DNA from: Alphaproteobacteria bacterium
GTDB taxonomy: Bacteria; Pseudomonadota; Alphaproteobacteria; Caulobacterales; Caulobacteraceae
Reading direction: 5' to 3'
Assembly (NCBI GenBank): GCA_018820275.1
Contig: JAHJOO010000027.1
Span: forward strand, 1-62,175
DNA: 62,175 nt
Made by a program: the position numbers and the translations under genes. Below, piece after piece: positions 52,088 to 62,175 of the stretch; position 1 is the stretch's first letter, and every line of letters starts with the position of its first letter. The notes beneath the pieces are model-generated. The model had not been told where the DNA came from, did no database searches, and saw only the letters and a program-made list of their open reading frames with translations.

Positions 52088-52564
52088 TCAGTCGCCGCGC
52101 GCCGCCTCGACCGGGCTCGTCATCAGCTCCGACAGCAGGCCCATGGCGTCGGCCAGGGCCGCGCGCCGGTCCGCCGGCAGGGCGGCCCAGCGGCTCAGGG
52201 CGTCGTCCCGCAACAGGCCCGGCGCGGTCCTCAGCGCCTCGCGTCCCTCATCCGTCAGGCGCGCATGCACGATCCGCCGGTCGGTCGTGGAGCGATAGCG
52301 CACGATCATGCCGTGCGCCTCCAGCCGGTCCAGCACGGCCACGACGGTCGGCGGCGACATCGACGCGTCGCGCGAAATGGCGCTGGTGCTGACCTCGCCC
52401 AGCCCGCGGATCGACTGGAGCACCAGCAGCTGGGGCAGGGTCAGGCCCGTCAGCCGGGCGATCTCGCGCGACCGCACGTCGACCGCCTGGGCGATCCGGC
52501 GCACCGCCCGGACCAGCGGGTCCGTCGCCTCCGGAGCGGGGGCGGGGGGGCGAATCTCGGTCAT
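52088..52564 (-). CDS. MarR-family transcriptional regulator
   Basis: A 158-residue winged-helix regulator. The recognition region is TSAISRDASMSPPTVVAVLDRLEAHGMIVRYRSTTDRRI, with the D-R of the wing intact. It is divergent from the NAGGN osmolyte operon with only 64 bases between, so it is the best candidate regulator of that operon. No clear cysteine or ligand motif indicates the signal. Confidence 0.92.
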   Translation of the reverse strand: MTEIRPPAPAPEATDPLVRAVRRIAQAVDVRSREIARLTGLTLPQLLVLQSIRGLGEVSTSAISRDASMSPPTVVAVLDRLEAHGMIVRYRSTTDRRIVHARLTDEGREALRTAPGLLRDDALSRWAALPADRRAALADAMGLLSELMTSPVEAARGD

Positions 52565-52628
52565 GGGATTGAACTCTTTCGTGTCCTAACCATTTGTACG
52601 CGTTGCTCCCACAATTCAAGGAGGGCCC

Positions 52629-54404
52629 ATGTGCGGTCTGAGCGGCGAGATCAATTTCGACGGACGGCCGGCCGACTCGGGTGCCGTCCAGCGGATGACC
52701 GACGCGCTCTCGCCGCGGGGCCCCGACGGCTCGGGCATCGTCATGCGCGGCCCCGTCGGGCTGGGGCATCGGCGCCTCAAGATCATCGACCTCACCGAAA
52801 AGGCCCAGCAGCCCATGGTCGACGCCGACCTGGGCGTCACCCTCGCCTTCAACGGCTGCATCTACAACTATCCCGAACTGCGTGAGGAGCTGCAGGGCCT
52901 CGGCTTCCGCTTCTTCTCGCACGGCGACACCGAGGTCATCATCAAGGCCTGGAAGGCCTGGGGCGAGGGCTGCGTCGACCGCTTCAAGGGCATGTTCGCC
53001 TTCGTCCTGCACGAGCGGGACTCGGGCCGCACCGTGATCGCCCGCGACCGCTTCGGCATCAAGCCGCTGTATCTGGCCGAACAGGGCAAGCGCCTGCGCT
53101 TCGCCTCCACCCTGCCGGCCCTGCTGGCGGCCGGCGATGTGGACAAGACCATCGATCCGGTCGGCCTGCACCACTACATGACCTTCCACGCCGTGGTCCC
53201 GCCGCCCCACACCCTCCTGAAGGGCGTGAAGAAGTTTCCGCCAGCCACCCTCCGCGTGATCGAAGCGGACGGCACCGCCAGGGACCGGCTGTACTGGCAG
53301 CCCGACATGACCCGCCAAGCGGAGGACGCCGGCCTGACCGCCGAGGACTGGCGCGACTGGGTGCTGGACGGTCTGCGCACGGCCGTGAAGCGCCGCATGG
53401 TCGCCGACGTGCCGGTCGGCGTCCTGCTGTCCGGCGGTGTCGATTCCAGCCTGGTCGTCGGCCTGCTGGCCGAGCTGGGCCAGACCGACCTGATGACCTT
53501 TTCGGTCGGCTTCGAGGCGGCCAACGGCGAGCAGGGCGACGAGTTCGTCTGGTCCGACCTGATCGCGAAGCATTACGGGACGAAGCATCACCAGATCTTC
53601 GTGCCGCACGCCCGGCTGATGGAGGCCCTGCCCGGCACCATCGGGGCCATGTCCGAGCCGATGGTCTCCTACGACAATGTGGGCTTCTACCTGCTCAGCC
53701 AGGAGGTCTCGAAACACATCAAGGTGGTGCAGTCGGGACAGGGCGCAGACGAGATCTTCGCCGGCTATCACTGGTACCCGCCCATGGTCGACGCGGCCGA
53801 CCCCGTCGACGCCTACGCCGCCGCCTTCTTCGACCGCAGCCACGCGACGCTGAAGACCCAGCTGAACGGGGCCTACATGGCCGACACCGACGTCAGCCGC
53901 GCACTGGTCGAGGCCCATTTCGCCCGGCCCGGGGCGCAGACGCCGGTCGACAAGGCCCTGCGGCTCGACAGCCAGGTCATGCTGGTCGACGACCCGGTCA
54001 AGCGGTTCGACAACATGACCATGGCCTGGGGGCTGGAGGCGCGCGTGCCCTTCCTCGACCACGACCTGGTCGAGCTGGCGGGCCGCATCCCGCCCGAACA
54101 CAAGCTGGCCCAGGGCGGCAAGGGGGTGCTGAAGGAGGCGGCGCGGCAGGTCATCCCGTCCGAGGTCATCGACCGCAAGAAGGGCTATTTCCCCGTGCCG
54201 GCCCTGAAGCACATCCAGGGCCCCTACCTCGACCTGACGCGCGAGGCCCTGACCAACCGGGCGGCGCGCGATCGCGGCCTGTTCGATCCGAAATATCTGG
54301 ACACGCTGTTCGCCGATCCGACGGCCCACATCACCCCCCTGCGCGGCTCCGAGCTGTGGCAGGTCGCCGTCCTCGAGATGTGGCTGCAGCAGCATGGCGT
54401 CTGA
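52629..54404 (+). CDS. asnO: N-acetylglutaminylglutamine amidotransferase
   Basis: A 591-residue asparagine-synthase-like enzyme that makes the amide of the osmolyte N-acetylglutaminylglutamine amide (NAGGN). Cys2 (MCGLSGE) is the nucleophile of the N-terminal glutaminase domain (about 2-210); the C-terminal synthetase domain carries the PP-loop SGGVDSS near residue 268. The match is to the NAGGN type because the ngg synthetase and an M42 peptidase follow in order. AAGGAGGG precedes the ATG. It overlaps the ngg start by 11 bases. Confidence 0.95.
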   Translation: MCGLSGEINFDGRPADSGAVQRMTDALSPRGPDGSGIVMRGPVGLGHRRLKIIDLTEKAQQPMVDADLGVTLAFNGCIYNYPELREELQGLGFRFFSHGDTEVIIKAWKAWGEGCVDRFKGMFAFVLHERDSGRTVIARDRFGIKPLYLAEQGKRLRFASTLPALLAAGDVDKTIDPVGLHHYMTFHAVVPPPHTLLKGVKKFPPATLRVIEADGTARDRLYWQPDMTRQAEDAGLTAEDWRDWVLDGLRTAVKRRMVADVPVGVLLSGGVDSSLVVGLLAELGQTDLMTFSVGFEAANGEQGDEFVWSDLIAKHYGTKHHQIFVPHARLMEALPGTIGAMSEPMVSYDNVGFYLLSQEVSKHIKVVQSGQGADEIFAGYHWYPPMVDAADPVDAYAAAFFDRSHATLKTQLNGAYMADTDVSRALVEAHFARPGAQTPVDKALRLDSQVMLVDDPVKRFDNMTMAWGLEARVPFLDHDLVELAGRIPPEHKLAQGGKGVLKEAARQVIPSEVIDRKKGYFPVPALKHIQGPYLDLTREALTNRAARDRGLFDPKYLDTLFADPTAHITPLRGSELWQVAVLEMWLQQHGV

Positions 54405-56163
54405 CGTCCGCCCCGTCCGGCCCAAGGCCCACCGCCTGAAGCGTCTCCGCCACGAGGGGCTGAAGCCGCCCGTCCGGACCGGCGAAGCCCCCACGCCCAA
54501 CGCCGTGCTCGACTGCGGCTGGGGCCGGTTGCTGTTCGCCCAGACGTTCGAGACCGCCGACCCCCTCGTCGAGGCGCTGCGGGCCGAGGGCCCCGACCGC
54601 CGCGACATCGCCTTCTACGTCCGCAATCCGCACGTCCTGCTGGCCCAGGCCCCGCAGGAGGTCTTCCTCGATCCGTCGCACACCTACCGGCTGGACCTCG
54701 CCACCTATCGCGCCGGCCGACGCCAGCCGCGCGGCTTCGCCATCCGGCGCCTGACCTCCGAAGCCGACGCCCAAGCGGTCAACGAGATCTACGCCCGGCG
54801 CCGCATGGTGCAGGCACCGCCCGACTTCCTGTGGACCCACCGCGACGACCGCACCCTGACCTATCTGGTGGCCGAGGACAGCGTCACCGGCGCGGTGATC
54901 GGAACCGTGACCGGGGTCAACCACGTCCGCGCCTTCGAGGACCCGGAGTGCGGGGCGTCCCTGTGGTGTCTGGCGGTCGATCCCCAGGCCACCCAGCCCG
55001 GCGTGGGCGAGGCCCTGGTCCGGCGTCTCGCCGAACATTTCAAGACCCACGGCTTGGCCCACATGGACCTGTCGGTCATGCACGACAACGAACAGGCCAT
55101 CGCCCTGTACGAGAAGCTGGGATTCCGCCGCGTCCACTTCTTCGGGGTCAAGCGCAAGAACCCGATCAACGAGGCCCTGTTCGTGGGCCCCAGTGACGAC
55201 CAGGACCTCAATCCCTACGCCCGCATCATCGTCGACGAGGCGCGGCGGCGGGGCATCCACACCGAGATCGTCGACGCCGAGGGGGGGCTGTTCCGGCTGA
55301 CCTGGGGCGGGCGCACCGTGCGCTGTCGCGAGAGCCTGTCGGAGGTGACCTCGGCGGTGGCGCTCAGCATCTGCGACGACAAGCGCATGACCCGCCGCAT
55401 CGTCGAGGCCGCCGGCGTGCGCGTGCCCGAACGGGTCGACGCCGACGACCCGGCCGCCATCGCCGCCGCGCTGGAGACCCACGGCAGCCTCGTGGTCAAA
55501 CCCGCCCGCGGCGAGCAGGGGCAGGGGGTCGCCGTCGGCCTGTCGCAGCCCGACGCGGTCGAGGCCGCTGTGGCGCGGGCCCGCCGCATCTGCCCCGAGG
55601 TGCTGGTGGAGGAACAGGTGCGGGGCGAGGACCTGCGTCTGGTCGTCATCGACTACAAGGTCGTGGCCTGCGCCCTGCGCCGCCCGCCGCGCGTCATCGG
55701 CGACGGCCGCTCGACCCTTCGGGCCCTCATCGAACACCAGAGCCGGCGCCGGGCCGCGGCGACCGGCGGTGAATCCACCATTCCGGTCGACGATGAGACC
55801 GAACGCACCCTGGCCGAGGCGGGGCTCGGCCTCGACGACGTCGCGCCGGAGGGCGTCGAGGTGATGGTCCGCAAGGCGGCCAACCTGCACCTCGGCGGCA
55901 CGATCCACGACGTCACCGAAGAGGTCCATCCGGCCCTGATCCGCGCCGCCGTCAGCGCGGCACGCGCCATCGACATCCCGGTCACCGGCATCGACCTGAT
56001 GGTCACCTCCCCGCGCGAGCCGGACTACGCCTTCATCGAGGCCAACGAACGCCCCGGCCTCGCCAATCACGAGCCCCAGCCGACGGCGGAGCGGTTCGTC
56101 GACCTGCTGTTCCCCCTCTCGGCCACCGCCTCGGCGCGGACGGCCGCGCGCCCGCCTGCCTGA
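54394..56163 (+). CDS. ngg: N-acetylglutaminylglutamine synthetase (GNAT + ATP-grasp)
   Basis: A 589-residue fusion that acetylates glutamine and joins a second glutamine in NAGGN synthesis. The GNAT domain (about 115-255) has the acetyl-CoA loop region LWCLAVDPQATQPGVGEALV; the ATP-grasp domain (about 290-575) includes LVVKPARGEQGQGV and IEANERPGL. This GNAT/ATP-grasp fusion next to an AsnB-like amidotransferase and an M42 hydrolase is specific to the NAGGN osmoprotectant system of alpha- and gammaproteobacteria. It overlaps asnO. Confidence 0.95.
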   Translation: MASDVRPVRPKAHRLKRLRHEGLKPPVRTGEAPTPNAVLDCGWGRLLFAQTFETADPLVEALRAEGPDRRDIAFYVRNPHVLLAQAPQEVFLDPSHTYRLDLATYRAGRRQPRGFAIRRLTSEADAQAVNEIYARRRMVQAPPDFLWTHRDDRTLTYLVAEDSVTGAVIGTVTGVNHVRAFEDPECGASLWCLAVDPQATQPGVGEALVRRLAEHFKTHGLAHMDLSVMHDNEQAIALYEKLGFRRVHFFGVKRKNPINEALFVGPSDDQDLNPYARIIVDEARRRGIHTEIVDAEGGLFRLTWGGRTVRCRESLSEVTSAVALSICDDKRMTRRIVEAAGVRVPERVDADDPAAIAAALETHGSLVVKPARGEQGQGVAVGLSQPDAVEAAVARARRICPEVLVEEQVRGEDLRLVVIDYKVVACALRRPPRVIGDGRSTLRALIEHQSRRRAAATGGESTIPVDDETERTLAEAGLGLDDVAPEGVEVMVRKAANLHLGGTIHDVTEEVHPALIRAAVSAARAIDIPVTGIDLMVTSPREPDYAFIEANERPGLANHEPQPTAERFVDLLFPLSATASARTAARPPA

Positions 56164-56173
56164 AGGAGGCCCC

Positions 56174-57298
56174 GTGTCCCGACCCGACGTCGACCTCGTC
56201 TATCTCAAGGCCCGGCTCGCCGAGCTTCTGAACACGCCCAGTCCGACCGGCTACACCGACGAGGCGGTGCGCCTGCTGGGCCGCGAGCTCGACCGCCTGG
56301 GCGTGGAGTACGAGATGACCCGGCGCGGCGCGATCCGCGCCCGCGTGCCCGGCCGCGCGCCCCGGCCGGCCCGCGCCATCGTCGCCCACGTCGACACCCT
56401 CGGCGCCCAGGTCAAGGCGGTGAAGGACGGCGGCCGCCTCGAACTGGTTCCCATCGGCCACTGGTCGTCGCGCTTCGCCGAGGGCGCCCGCGCCACGGTC
56501 TTCTCCGAGGGCGGCGCCTGGCGCGGCACCATCCTGCCGCTCAAGGCCTCGGGTCACACCTTCAACGAGGAGGTCGACAGCCAGCCCGTCAGCTGGCGCC
56601 AGGTCGAGTTGCGCATCGACGCCGTCACCCGGTCGCGCGAGGACACCCAGGCCCTCGGCGTCGACGTCGGCGACATCGTCGCCATCGACCCCCAGCCCGA
56701 GTTCATGGACACCGGCTTCATCGTCTCGCGCCATCTCGACGACAAGGCCGGCGTCGCCGCCCTGCTGGCGGCGCTGGAATGTCTGGTGCGCGAGGGCCGC
56801 ACGCCCGCCGTCGACACCTGGTTCCTCTTCACCATCGCCGAGGAGGTCGGCCTCGGCGCCTCCTCGGTCCTCGTCCCCGACGTCGCCGCCATGGTCACCG
56901 TCGACAACGGCACCACGGCGCCGGGCCAGAATTCGTCGGAGTTCGGCGTCACCCTCGCCATGGCCGACCAGACCGGTCCCTTCGACTGGCACCTGTCGCG
57001 CAAGCTGGCCCACCTCGCCCGCGACCACGGCGTGCCGCACCAGAAGGACGTGTTCCGCTACTAGCGGTCGGACTCGGCCTCGGCGCTGGAGTCCGGCGCT
57101 GACATCCGCACCGCCCTCGTCACCTTCGGCGTCGACGCCAGTCACGGCTATGAGCGCATCCACGAGACCGCCCTGTCCGACGTCGCGCGCCTGCTGGTCC
57201 TCTACGCCGAAAGCGAGGTCGAGATCACGCGCGACGCCCGGCCCATGAGCGGCCTCAAGGGCTTCACCCACCAGCCCCTCGAAGACGCCGCGGGCTGA
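56174..57298 (+). pseudogene. NAGGN-system M42 peptidase interrupted by an in-frame amber codon
   Basis: Reading from GTG 56174 (AAGGAGG upstream), the frame gives 296 residues of an M42-type metallohydrolase and then a TAG at 57062-57064, in the codon where the family has the second Tyr of an FRYYRSD motif. The same frame continues without another stop to TGA 57296-57298 and clearly encodes the rest (RSDSASALE, DIRTALVTFGVDASHGYERI). Metal ligands before the stop are His72, Asp189/190, Glu223/224 and Asp244; the last ligand, His324, is beyond it, so a truncated product should be inactive. A single base change (TAC to TAG) explains it. It is either a recent nonsense mutation, a sequencing error, or readthrough. 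Confidence 0.88.
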
Positions 57299-57309
57299 GG
57301 GGAAGGGGG

Positions 57310-58302
57310 TCAGATCTGCCCTTCGAGCACGCTCTGATAGCCGAACAGCCCCTGCGCGCCGCCGGTGTGCAGGAAGACGACGGTCTCGCCCCTGAATTCC
57401 TCCGCCCGGGCGATCAGCCCCTTCATCGCCTTGGCCGAGTAGACCGGGTCCAGCACGATGGCATCCGTCCGCGCGGCCAGCACCAGGGCGTCGATCACCC
57501 CCTGATCGACCAGGCCGTAGCCCTCGCCGACGTAGTCGCAGTCGGCCACGACCATGTCGTCCGTCACCGCGTCCGGGCGGCCCAGCAGGGCGGCGGTCTC
57601 GCGCGCCAGCTTCAGCACCATGGCCTCCTGCCGGGCCTTGGGCGCGCGCACGCCGAAGCCCAGCACCGGCACGTCGGCCCCCATCACCGCCAGCCCGGCC
57701 ACCAGCCCGCCGTGGGTGCCCGCGCTGCCCGTCGCCGTCACGATGCGGTCGACCGCCAGATCCAGATCGTCGGCCTGGACCACGATCTCGCGCGCGCAGT
57801 CGACATAGCCCAGCGCCCCGATCGGGTTCGAGCCGCCGCCGGGGATGACGTAGGGCCGACGACCCTCCGTACGCAGACGGTCCGCCTCGGCCTCCAGCTC
57901 GGCGGTCATGTCGGTGCCCGCCGGGACCGTGCGGATCGTCGCCCCGAACAGCCGGTCCAGCAGCACATTGCCGTTGCCGACATAGTCCGGCGCCGTCGAC
58001 CCCGTCCGCGCCTCCAGGATGATCGCGCAGCCCAGCCCGTGCGCCGCCGCGGCCGCCGCCGTCTGGCGCACGTGGTTCGACTGCACCGCGCCCTGGGTCA
58101 CCAGCACGTCGGCGCCCAGTTCGAACGCGTCGCCCAGCAGGAATTCCAGCTTGCGCGTCTTGTTGCCCCCGCCGGCCAGGCCGGTGGCGTCGTCGCGCTT
58201 GATCCACAGATCGATCCCCAGCTTCTCCCCCAGCCGGGGCAGGGGCTCCAGCGGCGTCGGCAGGTGGGCCAGACGGACGCGGGGAAAGCGGGCGAGGTGC
58301 AT
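57310..58302 (-). CDS. D-cysteine desulfhydrase / ACC-deaminase-like PLP enzyme
   Basis: A 330-residue fold type II PLP enzyme. The lysine is Lys48 in GGGNKTRKLEF, with QSNHVRQTAAAAA, the serine-rich substrate loop, and GSAGTHGGL as phosphate-binding loop. The family is shared by D-cysteine desulfhydrase (DcyD) and ACC deaminase; motifs fit DcyD better, but the split is subtle. It lies converging on the NAGGN genes without a functional link. Confidence 0.85.
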   Translation of the reverse strand: MHLARFPRVRLAHLPTPLEPLPRLGEKLGIDLWIKRDDATGLAGGGNKTRKLEFLLGDAFELGADVLVTQGAVQSNHVRQTAAAAAAHGLGCAIILEARTGSTAPDYVGNGNVLLDRLFGATIRTVPAGTDMTAELEAEADRLRTEGRRPYVIPGGGSNPIGALGYVDCAREIVVQADDLDLAVDRIVTATGSAGTHGGLVAGLAVMGADVPVLGFGVRAPKARQEAMVLKLARETAALLGRPDAVTDDMVVADCDYVGEGYGLVDQGVIDALVLAARTDAIVLDPVYSAKAMKGLIARAEEFRGETVVFLHTGGAQGLFGYQSVLEGQI

Positions 58303-58471
58303 GGGACGGGCTCCGGGTTCAGGCGAGGTGCCTGACTAGCACCCTTCCCGGTGCCCGCGCGACGGATCGTCGGGCCCCGCGCGTGTCATCGGGGTCGGCG
58401 CGCGGACCTCGGTCCGGATCCCGGCCGCGGCGGCCCGGTCACCACCCTGTCGGCCGGGCCGTCGCAGCGCG

Positions 58472-58876
58472 TCAGTGCGCCGCGCCGGCCACCGCCTCAT
58501 GCAGGGCCATGATGATCCACGAGGGCGAGGGCGCCGGCTCGGCCATCAGGGCGTCCAGCGACTCGGCGAGCTCGGGCGTGACGCGCGCGCTCGCCATGGA
58601 CCAGTCGGCGAACACCCGTTCCTCCACCGGTTCACGGTGCACCAGCCGGATGTCCCGGTGCCGGGGATCGTTCTCCAGCCGGCGCAGCAGGCCGTCCAGC
58701 GCCTCCGGCTGGCCCTCGACCACCTGGATGTAGCGGTCGCGGTGCGCGGCCAGCGCCCCCGTCAGTCCCCGGTGGGCATTGTTGCGCTGAGACTCGGCCA
58801 GGATCACCGCCAGATTGCCCAGAGAGCCGGTCGAGCCCGTCGCCCTGCTCTCATAGATCAGCCGTTCCAGAGCCAT
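58472..58876 (-). CDS. BLUF-domain blue-light photoreceptor
   Basis: A 134-residue protein made of a BLUF domain. The flavin-site residues are all visible: Tyr8 (LIYES), Asn32/33 (RNNAHRGLTG), Gln51 (YIQVVEG) and Trp92 (FADWSMA). No output domain is attached, so it must act through protein partners, as short BLUF proteins do. It is divergent from the TIGR02587 membrane protein gene; the 155-base gap shows no clear promoter. Confidence 0.92.
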   Translation of the reverse strand: MALERLIYESRATGSTGSLGNLAVILAESQRNNAHRGLTGALAAHRDRYIQVVEGQPEALDGLLRRLENDPRHRDIRLVHREPVEERVFADWSMASARVTPELAESLDALMAEPAPSPSWIIMALHEAVAGAAH

Positions 58877-59031
58877 GTCCGCGACTCTCCTCCGTTTGTG
58901 TCACGGCAGAAATGCCCGTTTTCGTTTCGTGCCGCAACCAACAGACTGATTTCCCGACATAAGTCCGCTACCGTACCCAGTCATTCACCGGCGGGCGGGA
59001 GCCTCGGCCCCGCCGAAGCGTTGCCGTCGGC

Positions 59032-59853
59032 ATGACCGCCGCCGCCGTCCCGCGCGCCCCCTCCGACCTGGCCTTCGCCCGCGACCTGGCGCGCGGCGCG
59101 GCGGGCGCCCTGATCTTCGCCGTCCCCCTGCTGATGACCATGGAGATGTGGAGCCTCGGCCACGCCATGGACCGGCCGCGGCTGGCCCTGTTCGTCGCCT
59201 CCGGCCTGCCGCTGCTGTTCGGCCTGTCCTGGGCGGTCGGCCTGCGCGAGGGCGGCGGCGGGCTCAATCATGCGCTGGAGACCCTGACCGCGGTGGCGCT
59301 GGGCTTCGGGGTCTCGGCCGCCGTGCTGGTCGCGGTCGGCGCGCTGCGGCTGGACCTGCCGCTCGACGCCGGCCTGGGGCAGATCGTCCTGCAGACCGTG
59401 CCCGCCGCCGTCGGCGCGCTTCTGGCCCGGCGCCAGCTGGGCGGCGGGGCGGCGGACCGGGAGGAGCCGCGCGCCTATCCGGCCGAGCTGTTCCTGATGA
59501 TCGTCGGCGCCCTGTTCCTCGCCCTCAACCTGGCCCCGACCGAGGAGATGGCCCTGATCGCCTGGCGCATCGGCCCGCTGCAGACCGTCGCCCTGCTGGC
59601 GGCCTCGCTCGTCGTGATGCACGCCCTCGTCTACGCCGTCGGCTTCGCGGGGCAGGAGGATCACGGCCGGCCCGTGCTGGCCTTCTTCCACTTCACCCTG
59701 GCGGGCTACGGCCTGGTCCTGCTGACCTGCCTCTACGTCCTGTGGCTGCTGGGCCGGACGGACGGGCAGGGCGCGCACGAGATCGCCGCCCTGGCGGTGG
59801 TGCTCGGCTTTCCCGCCAGCCTGGGCGCCGCCGCCGCGCGGCTGCTGGTCTGA
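59032..59853 (+). CDS. TIGR02587 (DUF2391) family membrane protein
   Basis: A 273-residue integral membrane protein with about eight helices. The segment FARDLARGAAGALIFAVPLLMTMEMW at the start is a hallmark of the TIGR02587 family, whose function is unknown. It overlaps the following TIGR02588 gene by one base (TGATG), the invariable partner of this family. Light regulation through the divergent BLUF protein is possible but speculative. Confidence 0.9.
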   Translation: MTAAAVPRAPSDLAFARDLARGAAGALIFAVPLLMTMEMWSLGHAMDRPRLALFVASGLPLLFGLSWAVGLREGGGGLNHALETLTAVALGFGVSAAVLVAVGALRLDLPLDAGLGQIVLQTVPAAVGALLARRQLGGGAADREEPRAYPAELFLMIVGALFLALNLAPTEEMALIAWRIGPLQTVALLAASLVVMHALVYAVGFAGQEDHGRPVLAFFHFTLAGYGLVLLTCLYVLWLLGRTDGQGAHEIAALAVVLGFPASLGAAAARLLV

Positions 59854-60215
59854 TGGCCGCAAAGCCCAAGGCCCCGCCGCGCCCGCCCGTGCTGGAGTGG
59901 ATCATGGCCGCCCTCGGCGCCGCCGTGGTGCTCGTGACCCTGGCCCTGCTGCTGAAGGACGCGCGCGGCGCGGCCACCCCGCCGCAGCTGACCGCCCACC
60001 TCGTCGAGGTCCGCCCGCTGGGCGACGGCTGGGCCGCCGAGATCGAGATCGTCAACCGCGGCGACCAGACCGCCGCCCGCGCCCGCGTCGCCCTGATGGG
60101 GTCCGAAGCCGAGACCGACTGGGTCGCCGGCCACGGCAGGGCCCGGCTCACTCTGGTCGTCCCCGCCGACCCCACGGGCGCCGCCCCGGTCGTCAGGGGC
60201 TGGTCGGAGCCCTGA
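59853..60215 (+). CDS. TIGR02588 family protein, partner of TIGR02587
   Basis: A 120-residue protein with one N-terminal membrane helix (about 13-35) and an extracytoplasmic immunoglobulin-like domain (VEIVNRGDQTAARARVAL pattern). The TIGR02588 family is nearly always found beside TIGR02587, as here. Function unknown. The TPP riboswitch of thiC begins about 20 bases after its stop. Confidence 0.88.
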   Translation: MAAKPKAPPRPPVLEWIMAALGAAVVLVTLALLLKDARGAATPPQLTAHLVEVRPLGDGWAAEIEIVNRGDQTAARARVALMGSEAETDWVAGHGRARLTLVVPADPTGAAPVVRGWSEP

Positions 60216-60235
60216 GCCTTCGCTAGTCTCCGCCC

Positions 60236-62175
<1,940 letters not shown>

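Noticed and set aside
52248..54608. A 786-residue open frame on the - strand across the asnO gene
   Set aside because: It is antisense to asnO, which has intact Cys2 and PP-loop motifs; the antisense frame has no domain.
57299..57309. A frameshift as the cause of the short M42 protein
   Set aside because: The sequence after the TAG continues in the same frame, so it is a single stop codon and not a frameshift.

Overview
The window is about 62 kb of very GC-rich, gene-dense DNA with short gaps, frequent 4-base ATGA overlaps and many GTG/TTG starts. Gene content (dnaX-ybaB-recR, an HWE kinase, a PleC/DivJ-like kinase, two S46 peptidases, a BigR sulfide cluster, the NAGGN osmolyte genes, BLUF, GANTC-rich DNA) points to an alphaproteobacterium of the Caulobacterales, most likely Brevundimonas or a close relative. 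This placement is inferred from gene types, not from a search. No rRNA, tRNA, CRISPR array, prophage or insertion sequence was seen.

Layout. 1-4.6 kb: replication/repair block (dnaX end, HWE kinase, ybaB, recR, rmuC) with two inverted-repeat elements. 4.6-7.5 kb: a membrane protein / mini-Xre / membrane protein cassette with a symmetric operator array, then a TraB/GumN protein and two tiny membrane proteins. 7.5-12.7 kb: S46 peptidase and an ABC exporter (permease, ATPase, membrane fusion protein). 12.7-15.3 kb: sulfide/persulfide detoxification (TauE, rhodanese, BigR, persulfide dioxygenase). 15.3-25.3 kb: mixed housekeeping and envelope genes (enoyl-CoA hydratase-like, aspartic protease, second TauE, dusA, CPA2 antiporter, vWA protein, YcaQ-type glycosylase). 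25.4-33 kb: aldehyde dehydrogenase, CBS protein, sensor kinase, M16 peptidase. 33-41.5 kb: KDPG aldolase, kynurenine-formamidase-like hydrolase, second S46 peptidase, pgsA joined to a VapBC pair, carbonic anhydrase. 41.5-52 kb: uvrC, folate genes, HNH, AlkA, JmjC oxygenase, GluQ-RS, a racemase, CYTH, and a ParD-like/methionine aminopeptidase pair. 52-57.3 kb: MarR regulator and the NAGGN trio, whose M42 peptidase carries an in-frame amber codon. 57.3-62.2 kb: DcyD-like enzyme, BLUF protein, TIGR02587/TIGR02588 pair, and a TPP riboswitch in front of thiC (cut by the window end).

The most unusual theme is short structured DNA. Three elements share one design: four tandem 7-base units, a spacer, then four inverted 7-base units (34825-34923, 39087-39154, 60976-61067). 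The last lies in frame inside thiC and adds about 30 residues. Two further inverted elements have roughly 9-base periodicity (2346-2521, 3270-3318); the second, with flanking sites, packs seven GANTC (CcrM-type) sites into about 100 bases. A third family, hairpins with a GAAA loop, occurs at 33.9 kb, where it has run into a gene's 3' end, and at 60.36 kb, between a TPP aptamer and the thiC ribosome binding site.
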